Assembly (NCBI GenBank): GCA_947631715.1
Contig: CANRMK010000088.1
Location: 1-8,787 of the forward strand
Origin: an uncultured Acetatifactor sp.
GTDB lineage: Bacteria > Bacillota > Clostridia > Lachnospirales > Lachnospiraceae
DNA length: 8,787 nt
Direction: 5' to 3'
Shown one piece after another: positions 1 to 6,478 of the stretch. Numbering within the stretch: the first letter of the stretch is position 1; the number at the start of each line of letters is the position of its first letter. The notes beneath the pieces are model-generated. The model was not told the origin of the DNA. It was given only the letters and a program-made list of their open reading frames with translations, and made no database searches. The position numbers and the translations under genes were made by a program.

Positions 1-80
1 TACGTGCGGAACCGAGCGGAAGCGTGTCTGCCGGGAGAACATCGGCAGTACCGGGCGTGACTTGCAAAGAAATGGCTGAA
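1..80 (-). repeat. Partial hairpin repeat, copy 1
   Basis: This stretch is the reverse complement of 2459-2538, which is the left arm plus part of the centre of the complete repeat at 2451-2651. An ungapped comparison by eye gives 75 of 80 matches, with the first 50 bases identical. Similarity stops abruptly after base 80: the outer 8 bases of the terminal repeat (CTGTTACA) are replaced by unrelated sequence, so this end is eroded or truncated. The rest of the copy lies to the left of the window. Relative to copy 2 it is inverted, so the two copies bracket the vanY-tgt pair. It starts 31 nt beyond the tgt stop codon and could lie in the 3' end of that transcript. Confidence 0.85.
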
Positions 81-110
81 TAAATTCCGTCCGCGCTGCC
101 AAAGCGCCTT

Positions 111-1247
111 TCACGCTTCCTGTCCCCTGCTCATCCGCTCCAGCTTCTCTTTCTTATATGCCGCAAAACAGCCATTTTCCAGCGCCTCCCGGATTTCCGC
201 CATCATGGTATTGTAAAAGTACAGATTGTGGAGCACGCACAGCCGCAGCCCCAGCATTTCCTTTGCTTTCAAAAGGTGCCTGATGTACGCCCTGGAATAT
301 CTCTGACAGGCGGGGCAGCCGCAGCCCTCCTCAATGGGCCTGCCGTCCGTCTCATATTTTGCATTGAACAGATTGATTTTTCCACGGTTCGTATAGAGAT
401 GACCGTGGCGGCCGTTCCTGGTGGGATACACGCAGTCGAAAAAATCCACGCCCCGCTCCACTCCCTCCAGAATATTGGCCGGCGTTCCCACACCCATCAG
501 ATATGTGGGCTTATCCTGAGGCAGGCACGGCACTGTCACATCAAGAATATGGTACATCTCCTCATGGGACTCCCCCACGGCCAGGCCGCCCACAGCATAG
601 CCGTCCAGCTCCATCTCCGAAATGCGCTTCGCATGGTCTGTCCTGATGTCCTCATAGACAGCGCCCTGATTGATCCCAAACAGCAGCTGCTTTCGATTCA
701 GCGTATCCTCCAGGGAATTCAGCCGGTTCATCTCCCGTCTGCAGCGCTCCAGCCATCGGGTGGTGCGCTCCACAGAGTCCTGCACGTAACGCCTCTCCGC
801 CTTGCTTGGGGGACACTCGTCAAAGGCCATTGCAATGGTAGACGCCAGATTGGACTGGATCTGCATACTCTCCTCCGGCCCCATGAAGATCTTCCTGCCG
901 TCGATATGAGAGCGGAAGCAGACGCCCTCTTCTTTGATCCTGCGGAGCCCCGCCAGGGAAAATACCTGAAAGCCGCCGGAGTCCGTCAGGATCGGCCTGT
1001 CCCATGACATAAACCTGTGCAGGCCGCCCAGCTGTCTGATCACCTTATCCCCGGGCCGCACATGCAGATGGTAGGTGTTGGACAGCTCCACCTGGGTGCC
1101 GATCTGCTCCAGGTCGGAAGTGGCCACGGCCCCCTTGATGGCAGCCACCGTGCCCACATTCATAAATACAGGCGTCTGAATGACGCCGTGCACTGTACAG
1201 AGCTCCGCCCTCTTGGCGCGTCCCTCTGTCTTTATAATGCGATACAT
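111..1247 (-). CDS. tgt: tRNA-guanine transglycosylase (Tgt)
   Basis: Exchanges guanine at position 34 of GUN-anticodon tRNAs for a 7-deazaguanine base (preQ1 or queuine), a step in queuosine formation in the cytoplasm. The 378 residues match the usual bacterial length. Visible signatures are LTDSGGFQVF with D89 as the proposed base/acid, FDECPP (D143, C145), GGLAVGE at 220-226 in the base pocket, and DFFDCVYPTRNGRHG with D271 as the expected nucleophile. The zinc site is C309, C311, C314 and H340. C145 and V224 fit the classical preQ1-type pocket, but some clostridial enzymes take queuine directly, so the substrate is left open. The ATG lies 3 nt after the TAG of the carboxypeptidase gene, and a GGGAGG sits inside the end of that gene, so the two are probably translationally coupled in one transcript. 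No convincing terminator follows. Confidence 0.97.
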   Translation of the reverse strand: MYRIIKTEGRAKRAELCTVHGVIQTPVFMNVGTVAAIKGAVATSDLEQIGTQVELSNTYHLHVRPGDKVIRQLGGLHRFMSWDRPILTDSGGFQVFSLAGLRRIKEEGVCFRSHIDGRKIFMGPEESMQIQSNLASTIAMAFDECPPSKAERRYVQDSVERTTRWLERCRREMNRLNSLEDTLNRKQLLFGINQGAVYEDIRTDHAKRISEMELDGYAVGGLAVGESHEEMYHILDVTVPCLPQDKPTYLMGVGTPANILEGVERGVDFFDCVYPTRNGRHGHLYTNRGKINLFNAKYETDGRPIEEGCGCPACQRYSRAYIRHLLKAKEMLGLRLCVLHNLYFYNTMMAEIREALENGCFAAYKKEKLERMSRGQEA

Positions 1248-1250
1248 TCC

Positions 1251-2306
1251 CTACAGATCCTCCCAAAACTCTTCCAGCGTAATCCCCTTTTTCGTGATCA
1301 CCGTTGCCGCCTCTACACCCACATAGCGGAAATGCCAGGGTTCATACTCCACGCCTGTAATATCCTCCTTTCCAAGAGGATACCGGAGGATAAAGCCGTA
1401 TTTGTAGCTGTTTTCCGCAAGCCATCTGCCTGCGTCCGTCTCCGCGAACTCTTCTTTCAAATCGCGGAACCCCGGCGTCACGATATCCAGCGCAAGCCCG
1501 ATCTGGTGCTCACTGGTGCCCGGCACGTTCACTGCCTGCCCTGACAGCTGATAGGCCTCCATATAAGAGAGTCCCTTTCCCATATATGCCTTGATCTTCC
1601 TGCCGAACAGCATTTCCTGATACTCCTGGCTACGGTAGGGCGAGGTAATCTCCAGCGCCACATTGTCCTCCTGTGCCGCCCTCAGCATATCTGTATAATC
1701 TTCGATGATCCGCTTGTCGCAGTACTGTGTGCCTTTCAGGGTCTTGATGGTGCCAAGGTTCACCTCATAGTCCTCCGGAATGGAGTGCTGTTTGTTCACC
1801 AGTACCAGCTTCCAGTCGTCCCGGGAAAACTCATAGTCCTCATAGGAGGATGCATCCTGTCTCCCGCCTGCGCTTTCTGTATCTCCCACTGCATCCAGGA
1901 TTTCGGACGCGCTGATCCATTCGTCGGAATTCTCCAGGGAAAGCTCCGCATATTCCTCTCCCACCATCAGCTCCTCATCGTCGGGGAGCTCCAGATTCTC
2001 CAGATCGATCTCTCTCTCCTGGGCCAGTTCGATATCCTCCGCCTCCTCGGACACGGGATTCAGACCGTTGCCGGATCCGTTCCCGGCGGCAAAGATGGGA
2101 AACGAAAAGCTGCTGTACACAACGAACAGCAGAAAGGTCAACGCAAGCACGGACAGCCTCTTCACATTTCCGCCCAGATACGCCGCAGAATGAAAAAGAA
2201 ACAGCCCTGCTCCCAGAACGGGAGCCGCCAGCCGCCGGCACAATATATTCTTTTTACCAAATTTAATGAGCCTTTTGCGAAAGCGCTCCTCCAGCGATGT
2301 TTTCAT
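1251..2306 (-). CDS. VanY-type D-Ala-D-Ala carboxypeptidase
   Basis: Predicted zinc metallopeptidase of the VanY/M15 family, trimming the terminal D-Ala of peptidoglycan stem peptides outside the membrane. The C-terminal half carries the family signature: SEHQIGLALD gives ligands H267 and D274, and YEPWH gives the catalytic E322 and ligand H325. The PYRSQEYQ stretch at 223-230 is also typical. The N-terminal side has a hydrophobic segment at about 51-70 ending in FPIFAAG, followed by a very acidic, low-complexity linker at about 86-160 that probably spans wall material. The start is uncertain. The ATG at 2306 has only a weak ribosome site and yields a 47-residue cytoplasmic extension with a second hydrophobic patch (26-45). 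A GTG at 2165, preceded by GGGCGG, would give a classical short signal peptide (KRLSVLALTFLLF) and a 304-residue protein. The family call is firm; the exact physiological substrate is inferred. Confidence 0.9.
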   Translation of the reverse strand: MKTSLEERFRKRLIKFGKKNILCRRLAAPVLGAGLFLFHSAAYLGGNVKRLSVLALTFLLFVVYSSFSFPIFAAGNGSGNGLNPVSEEAEDIELAQEREIDLENLELPDDEELMVGEEYAELSLENSDEWISASEILDAVGDTESAGGRQDASSYEDYEFSRDDWKLVLVNKQHSIPEDYEVNLGTIKTLKGTQYCDKRIIEDYTDMLRAAQEDNVALEITSPYRSQEYQEMLFGRKIKAYMGKGLSYMEAYQLSGQAVNVPGTSEHQIGLALDIVTPGFRDLKEEFAETDAGRWLAENSYKYGFILRYPLGKEDITGVEYEPWHFRYVGVEAATVITKKGITLEEFWEDL

Positions 2307-2399
2307 CTGTAATCAGCCTGTCCCATATAACTGTAACTTCAAGATCTCGTCTTCTCAGCTTTTACCGCACAAAAACATACGGAATCAAATACAAGATAA

Positions 2400-2418
2400 C
2401 ATATTTTTTGAAAATATG
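2400..2418. promoter_or_regulatory. AT-rich dyad upstream of vanY-like gene
   Basis: CATATTTT, a 3-base centre TTG, then AAAATATG form a perfect 8-bp inverted repeat. It lies about 95 bp upstream of the carboxypeptidase ATG, in the AT-rich stretch between that gene and the hairpin repeat. The position fits an operator or part of an AT-rich promoter region, but I could not fit a convincing -35/-10 pair for the minus strand here. AT-rich dyads occur by chance, so confidence is low. Confidence 0.3.
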
Positions 2419-2450
2419 CACTACTTTTTCAAAAAACAGTTAAAAAACAT

Positions 2451-2651
2451 TGTAACAGTTCCGCCTTTCCTTTGCGAGTCACGCCCGATACTGCCGATGT
2501 TCTCCCGGCAGACACGCTTCCGCTCGGTTCCGCACGTAACGGATACTAGGCTCGAGAGTACCTCGCCAAGTACCGACGTGCTCCAACGGTCTGCCGGGAG
2601 AACATCGACATTACCGGGCTGAATACGGCAAAGGGAGGCTGAACTGTTACA
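2451..2651 (+). repeat. Complete MITE-like hairpin repeat, copy 2
   Basis: A 201-bp non-coding element with perfect 10-bp terminal inverted repeats, TGTAACAGTT at 2451-2460 and AACTGTTACA at 2642-2651. The two arms, 2451-2513 and 2589-2651, are 63 nt each and pair at 49 of 63 positions without gaps. The innermost 19 bp, up to CCGGCAGAC, pair perfectly. The 75-nt centre can extend the stem further (CACGT with ACGTG, then CGG/CCG and TACT/AGTA pairs), so the whole element could form one long imperfect hairpin. A second, inverted copy lies at 1-80. No clear target-site duplication is visible. The element fills most of the gene-free gap 2307-2771 and ends about 45 bp before the aroC -35. It has no credible coding content. 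It could be a miniature mobile element, a REP-like repeat or a structured RNA. Confidence 0.85.
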
Positions 2652-2694
2652 AATACATTTCCCCCGGTCTCCCGCGATGCTTTTTCGGGAAAGG

Positions 2695-2724
2695 TTTGCG
2701 TTTTTTTGCCACATTCGCTATAAT
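2695..2724 (+). promoter_or_regulatory. aroC promoter
   Basis: A perfect -10 box TATAAT lies at 2719-2724. The best -35 match is TTGCGT at 2696-2701 with a 17-nt spacer, or TTTGCG at 2695-2700 with 18 nt; it is only a half match to consensus. Transcription would begin near 2731, giving a leader of about 40 nt before the ATG at 2772. This excludes the upstream TTG codon at 2730 as a normal start, because it would lie at the transcript end. Confidence 0.6.
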
Positions 2725-2771
2725 GTTCCTTGGCAGGAGCCAGACAATTTACGGAAAGGTACGGTTATCAT

Positions 2772-3875
2772 ATGGCAGGATCAAGCTTTGGAACTGTTTT
2801 CAGAATCACTACCTGGGGGGAATCCCACGGAAAAGCCCTGGGTGTCGTAATAGACGGCTGTCCGGCAGGGCTTCCCTTAGAGGAGGCGGACATACAGCGC
2901 TATCTGGACCGCCGCAGGCCCGGCACCAGCTCCATCACCACTCCCAGAAAGGAGGAGGATGCCGTGGAGATCCTGTCAGGGGTATTTGAGGGGCTCACCA
3001 CGGGAACCCCCATCTCCCTGATGGTGAAGAACACCTCCCAGATCTCCAGGGATTACAGTGAGATCGCCGCAGTCTACCGCCCCGGACACGCGGACTACAC
3101 TTTCGACAAAAAGTACGGCTTCCGGGACTACCGCGGCGGCGGACGCTCCTCCGGCAGGGAGACTGTGGGACGAGTGGCGGCCGGCGCCATTGCATGCAAA
3201 ATCCTGGAGCGGCTTGGCATCTTTGTCTGTGCCTACACCCGCTCCATCGGCCCCATCCAGGCGGACATGAGCCGCTTCGACCGCGCTTTTATCCTCTCCT
3301 CCCCCACAGCCATGCCGGATCCGGAGGCAAGCATGGCCGCCATGGCGTACCTGGAAGAGACAAGGCACAACACCGATTCCGCAGGCGGCTGTATGGAATG
3401 TATCGTAGAGGGCCTGCCCGCCGGCATCGGCGATCCCGTGTTCGAAAAGCTGGACGCTAATTTGGCTAAAGCGGTCATGTCTATCGGTGCGGTCAAGGCC
3501 GTGGAGATCGGCGACGGGAGCCTGGTCTCCCAGAGAAAGGGCAGCGAGAACAACGACGGTTTCCGCGCAGAGGACGGCCGCGTCACAAAGACCTCCAACC
3601 ATGCGGGCGGAATCCTGGGCGGCATCAGCGACGGAGATATCCTGGTGGTACGCGCCCATGTCAAGCCGACCCCGTCCATCTTTCTGACCCAGCAGACAAT
3701 AACCCGGGACATGGAAAATACACAGATCAATATCAAAGGCCGGCATGATCCCATCATCGTCCCCAGGGCCGTCGTGGTCATGGAGTGCATGACCGCGCTG
3801 ACCGTGCTGGACGCTATGATGATCAACATGCCGGCGAAATTGGAATCTCTGGAACAATTTTACGGCAAAAAGTAA
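2772..3875 (+). CDS. aroC: Chorismate synthase (AroC)
   Basis: Converts 5-enolpyruvylshikimate-3-phosphate to chorismate, the last common step toward aromatic amino acids, using reduced FMN in the cytoplasm. All family signatures are present: GESHGKALG at 16-24 with catalytic-type H19, RPGHADYTFDKKYG at 103-116 with the second histidine H106, the FMN-site stretch GGGRSSGRETVGRVAAGA at 122-139, and GRHDPIIVPRAVV at 323-335. The 367 residues are normal for the family. The frame is open back to a TTG at 2730, but the ATG at 2772 gives MAGSSFGTVFRITTWGESHG, the conserved N-terminus of the family. It follows GGAAAGG at 2753-2759 (a rather long 12-nt spacing) and lies downstream of the predicted transcription start. 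The gene appears to be transcribed alone, unlike clustered aro genes in many bacteria. Confidence 0.98.
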   Translation: MAGSSFGTVFRITTWGESHGKALGVVIDGCPAGLPLEEADIQRYLDRRRPGTSSITTPRKEEDAVEILSGVFEGLTTGTPISLMVKNTSQISRDYSEIAAVYRPGHADYTFDKKYGFRDYRGGGRSSGRETVGRVAAGAIACKILERLGIFVCAYTRSIGPIQADMSRFDRAFILSSPTAMPDPEASMAAMAYLEETRHNTDSAGGCMECIVEGLPAGIGDPVFEKLDANLAKAVMSIGAVKAVEIGDGSLVSQRKGSENNDGFRAEDGRVTKTSNHAGGILGGISDGDILVVRAHVKPTPSIFLTQQTITRDMENTQINIKGRHDPIIVPRAVVVMECMTALTVLDAMMINMPAKLESLEQFYGKK

Positions 3876-3881
3876 CTGGCA

Positions 3882-4250
3882 TCAGACAGGTTTGAGATTT
3901 TTCTGAAGCAGCTGGGAGAACTCCGTCCGCTTTATCTTGAGCCTGTCCGCAAGCCGCCAGGCAAACCGTTCCTCCACCTCATCACAGTGATGGTCCGACA
4001 CGATCAGCCCCGCTATCTCCTCAGCGATCAGAGAAAGCTCCTCTCTTGAGCTGATCTCTAAGAGCCTGTCCGCCGCCTGATCAAATTCCTGCAGCGCAGT
4101 GAACCGGATCTCGGGGAGCCGCATCTTTACGCAGTACCTTTCGATCAGTTCTTTCTCTTCCTCCGCAAATGTCCTGTCAGCCATCATGGCATGGATACAC
4201 AGATCCAGAAAAAGCTCTTTCTGTTCCTCGCTCAACTCCGTCAGAGACAT
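3882..4250 (-). CDS. Small TerB-like helical protein
   Basis: A 122-residue soluble, charged, probably all-helical protein with no signal peptide or membrane segment. It shows a twofold pattern resembling TerB-like domains: a first half with AD(24-25)..F..EE(30-32) and a second half with SD(85-86)....EVEE(91-94), each followed by an amphipathic helix. TerB-like proteins are often linked to metal binding or stress, but the acidic residues here are not enough to assert metal binding. AGGAGG at 4258-4263 sits 7 nt before the ATG, so the start is firm. It lies 58 nt downstream of the beta-propeller gene on the same strand and is probably co-transcribed with it. Its stop faces that of aroC across 6 nt. 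The fold call is from pattern only and the function is unknown. Confidence 0.75.
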   Translation of the reverse strand: MSLTELSEEQKELFLDLCIHAMMADRTFAEEEKELIERYCVKMRLPEIRFTALQEFDQAADRLLEISSREELSLIAEEIAGLIVSDHHCDEVEERFAWRLADRLKIKRTEFSQLLQKNLKPV

Positions 4251-4308
4251 CTTTCTTCCTCCTGTCCTTCAGCGGCATAAAGCCCCTCTCCTCTTTCTGT
4301 CCCCCGCC

Positions 4309-5382
4309 TTAAAGCTTATGGAAGATAATGCAGTTCGGCACGTCTACCCTGATGGGCGGGCCATTCATGATCATGGTGCCGTTCTCCGGATGAATGTGGA
4401 AAAACGTCATATCATTGGACTCATGGTTTAAGGACACCAGAAATTTATTGTTCGGGAAAAGGCTGGCGTCTTTCGGGTAATCCCCGCTGACCGGCAGGCA
4501 GAAGATTCCCGTCAAAAGCCCCGTCTCCTGATCCACGCTGTAGAGGGTGGCCGAATTGTCACCGGCGTTCGTGCTGAGCAGGTATTTGTAATCGTCGGAA
4601 AAGGTCAGCGCGCTGGCTGCGTTGGAGCTGCCCGGACTGCTTTTGATCGTGGGGATCGTCTGGATCTTTTCAAACATGGGCTGCCCGTTCTGCTCCTCAT
4701 AGGAGTAGACATCGATAAAGCATTTCAGCTCATGGACAATATAAATATATTTTCCGTTCTTGGAAATCTTGATATGCCTGGGCGCCGACTCCAGTTCACT
4801 GCGGATCACGTCCGCAAGGGAGACCTTTCCGTTGACCGCATCGAACCGGTATACGTTCACATGGTCCATTCCCTGGTCGGCCACCAGCAGATATTTGTTG
4901 TCATGGGTCATTCTCGCACAGTTGATGTGAGGCCGGAAATTCCGCTCTGCCACACTTCCCAGGCCCTTGTGGAAGATCTCGTCTGTGATCTCTCCCACGC
5001 TTCCGTCCTCATTCAGGCGCAGCACCGTGAGCTTTCCGTCGTGGTAGCCTGCCACGAACAGGAACTGATCCGTGTAGTCTGTGGACAGATAGCAGCCGCG
5101 CATGCCGTTGATAGAGGCAAGGTTGATCATTTTCAGGCTGCCCCCCGCCAGGATCTCATAAGCCTCCACGCCGAAATCCGTGATCGAGTACAGATATCTG
5201 CCGCTATGGGAAATGGTCACATAGGAGGAATTGGTGATCTCCACCTTGTCCTTTTCCACAAAGCGCCCATTCTCCATATCAACATCATATATTTTGATGC
5301 CATGCTTGTCCCCCTGGGTATAGGTGGACACATAAGCCACATATCTGTCCTTTTCCTTTGCTTTCGTCTTAGCCGCCGCCAT
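4309..5382 (-). CDS. Lactonase-fold beta-propeller protein
   Basis: Belongs by sequence pattern to the lactonase family that includes 6-phosphogluconolactonase of the Pgl/YbhE type, a seven-bladed propeller. Blade-like repeats are visible along the 357 residues: YVAYVSTYTQ (14-23), YVTISHSGRYLYSI (54-67), HDNKYLLVADQGMDHVNVY (160-178), PRHIKISKNGKYIYIVHE (201-218), FSDDYKYLLSTNAGDNSATLY (261-281), and LFPNNKFLVSLNHESNDMTFF (308-328). The PRHIKI and VHEL stretches correspond to the conserved PR..F and NEL positions of the family. Length is typical. There is no signal peptide, so it is cytoplasmic. The start has AAGGAGG at 5390-5396, 7 nt before the ATG. Many members of this family have no proven lactonase activity, so involvement in the pentose phosphate route is possible but not shown; no other gene of that route is in the window. 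Confidence 0.85.
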   Translation of the reverse strand: MAAAKTKAKEKDRYVAYVSTYTQGDKHGIKIYDVDMENGRFVEKDKVEITNSSYVTISHSGRYLYSITDFGVEAYEILAGGSLKMINLASINGMRGCYLSTDYTDQFLFVAGYHDGKLTVLRLNEDGSVGEITDEIFHKGLGSVAERNFRPHINCARMTHDNKYLLVADQGMDHVNVYRFDAVNGKVSLADVIRSELESAPRHIKISKNGKYIYIVHELKCFIDVYSYEEQNGQPMFEKIQTIPTIKSSPGSSNAASALTFSDDYKYLLSTNAGDNSATLYSVDQETGLLTGIFCLPVSGDYPKDASLFPNNKFLVSLNHESNDMTFFHIHPENGTMIMNGPPIRVDVPNCIIFHKL

Positions 5383-5474
5383 AGCGAAACCTCCTTATGC
5401 CAAAAACACCAAAAATACGCTCATTTCATGAAAGCGTCTGCCTTTCGGTGCCTCCATATCTCCATGTCATTAAT

Positions 5475-5502
5475 AATATAACACAAATGATGCTTTTGTA
5501 AA
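5475..5502 (-). promoter_or_regulatory. Promoter of the beta-propeller/TerB-like unit
   Basis: On the minus strand TTTACA (5497-5502) is followed after 16 nt by TATATT (5475-5480), with a TGT extension directly upstream of the -10 box. It lies about 95 nt before the ATG at 5382 in a clearly AT-rich island, giving a leader of roughly 80-90 nt. Confidence 0.55.
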
Positions 5503-5521
5503 ATATGGGAATCAAATTTTT

Positions 5522-5560
5522 TTGACCGCAGAGGGCGGTCAACCTTCATAGGGACCGCCC
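5522..5560. promoter_or_regulatory. Two overlapping, mutually exclusive inverted repeats
   Basis: TTGACCGC (5522-5529) pairs with GCGGTCAA (5535-5542) around a 5-nt loop. GGGCGGTC (5533-5540) pairs equally well with GACCGCCC (5553-5560) around a 12-nt loop. Both stems are perfect 8-bp helices that share GCGGTC, so only one can form at a time. They lie 15 nt past the stop of the Cys-rich gene and 20 nt upstream of the -35 box of the next unit. Neither stem is followed by a proper T-run on either strand, so this is not a textbook intrinsic terminator. A terminator remnant, an RNA-end stabiliser or an operator are all possible. Confidence 0.5.
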
Positions 5561-5575
5561 GCGCTCTACTCTCTT

Positions 5576-5881
5576 TTAGTTGCTGCAGCCACAGCCGCAG
5601 TCCCCATCTGTATTTCCGCGGGAAATCTCAGGAAAATCCTGCCATCCGGATGGAGTTCCGCCGGAAATATTTCTGATGCCCTCGTCCTGTCCGCATCCAC
5701 AGCCGCAGTCCGGCGCAGGAGCATTGTTCCTGCATCCACAGCTATCGTCCGCCCTGGTACCACAGCCGCTCCCGGTCTTGCCTGCCGCCCCGGAAAGACA
5801 GCTTCCGCCTCCCTGGCCTGCCGTGCTTCCGCCAAAGCCTCCGCAGCAGCACAACAGCAGTAACAGAATGATACAGTCCAT
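5576..5881 (-). CDS. Cysteine/glycine-rich small protein
   Basis: A 101-residue protein with 14 cysteines and many glycines. It begins with a short hydrophobic segment, IILLLLL at 4-10, running straight into CCCGG at 11-15. Later cysteines occur in CGC-type clusters: 40, 48/50, DCGCGC at 58-63 and DCGCGC again at 94-99. The two DCGCGC motifs share a 15-bp DNA repeat (5589-5603 and 5697-5711). The frame is open to a GTG at 5890, but the ATG at 5881 is preferred because AAGGTGA sits 5 nt before it. It is the last gene of the GH13-like/DUF5662-like operon, 30 nt after the DUF5662-like stop. Similar Cys-rich proteins in Firmicutes are sometimes annotated as chorion-class high-cysteine proteins, a name without functional value. 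Metal binding, disulfide-rich surface localisation or lipid modification are possibilities; function is not known. Confidence 0.75.
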   Translation of the reverse strand: MDCIILLLLLCCCGGFGGSTAGQGGGSCLSGAAGKTGSGCGTRADDSCGCRNNAPAPDCGCGCGQDEGIRNISGGTPSGWQDFPEISRGNTDGDCGCGCSN

Positions 5882-5911
5882 AGGATTCACCTTATCTATC
5901 GTTTTACGGTA

Positions 5912-6478
5912 TCATATGCGTTTCCGTTTCCTGGAGTGCAGGTCCTGCACCATTTCTTTTCTGATGCGGGCAAAGGTCCTTTCCTCCCCGTCTCTGGCCA
6001 AAAGCTTCAGCATCCGCTCAAGCTTTTTTCTGGTCTGTTCGTGCATGGGCGCCCTGAAGCTGCCTTTTAGGTAATATTCATAGGGCGAGGCATCCGTGTA
6101 GTCCTTTCCCTCATAGACTTTGCAGGCCGCAATGCGGTCCATGATCATTTCCGCGATATAGCGGTCCGGCATGGGAACCGGCACAATGGTACCGGGCGCC
6201 TCCGATGTGCTGTAATCGGTCCAGTATTCGTAATGGTGACGGTTGCGCCCCTTGTGATGCAGCCAGGCGGCGGAATACCCCCTTGCCTCCCGCTCCGCAT
6301 TGTTGGGGCTCCTGGTCCCCTGGTAGTATTTTATGCCGGCGCCGAATTCTGTGGGACTGTATTTGGACAGGTCGTGAAGCAGCCCCTGCCTGTACAGTCC
6401 TACCCGAAAGCAGCCCTTTGCCACAAGATATTTATGATATGTGATCGTTTTAAAATGCTTCCACGCAGTTCCCTTCAT
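5912..6478 (-). CDS. DUF5662-like protein
   Basis: A 188-residue soluble protein that I match, from memory of its pattern, to the DUF5662 family of Firmicutes. Key stretches are TYHKYL (13-18), LLHDLSKYSPTEF (33-45), KYYQGTRSP (50-58), WLHHKGRNRHHYEYW (72-86) and MPDRYIAEMIMD (103-114). The HD pair (H35, D36), the HH pairs (74-75 and 81-82) and D105 suggest a metal-binding helical protein akin to HD-domain proteins, but no activity is established to my knowledge. The C-terminus is strongly basic. Its ATG overlaps the stop of the GH13-like gene by 4 nt (ATGA), so translation is probably coupled. The start seems secure, since an AAAGAGG lies directly upstream and the conserved sequence begins near residue 7. 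Confidence 0.7.
   Translation of the reverse strand: MKGTAWKHFKTITYHKYLVAKGCFRVGLYRQGLLHDLSKYSPTEFGAGIKYYQGTRSPNNAEREARGYSAAWLHHKGRNRHHYEYWTDYSTSEAPGTIVPVPMPDRYIAEMIMDRIAACKVYEGKDYTDASPYEYYLKGSFRAPMHEQTRKKLERMLKLLARDGEERTFARIRKEMVQDLHSRKRKRI

Noticed and set aside
93..107. Hairpin GCGCT / AGCGC after tgt as an intrinsic terminator
   Set aside because: The stem is only 5 bp and the following minus-strand sequence has no immediate T-run.
228..1007. Plus-strand open frame of 259 codons opposite tgt
   Set aside because: Antisense shadow of tgt, with no recognisable domain and no ribosome site of note.
2658..2707. TTCCC/GGGAA stem followed by a T-run before aroC as an attenuator
   Set aside because: The stem is weak with a long loop, the T-run is separated from it, and it lies upstream of the predicted aroC promoter.
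2421..2714. Minus-strand open frame of 97 codons across the hairpin repeat
   Set aside because: It reads straight through the inverted-repeat element, and its composition follows the repeat rather than a protein family.
2730..2771. Upstream TTG start extending aroC by 14 codons
   Set aside because: It coincides with the predicted transcription start, lacks a ribosome site, and the family N-terminus begins at the ATG at 2772.
2976..3857. Long minus-strand open frame of 293 codons opposite aroC
   Set aside because: It lies entirely antisense to a firmly identified gene, its product is His/Gly/Ala-rich without family motifs, and such mirror frames are expected in GC-biased codons.
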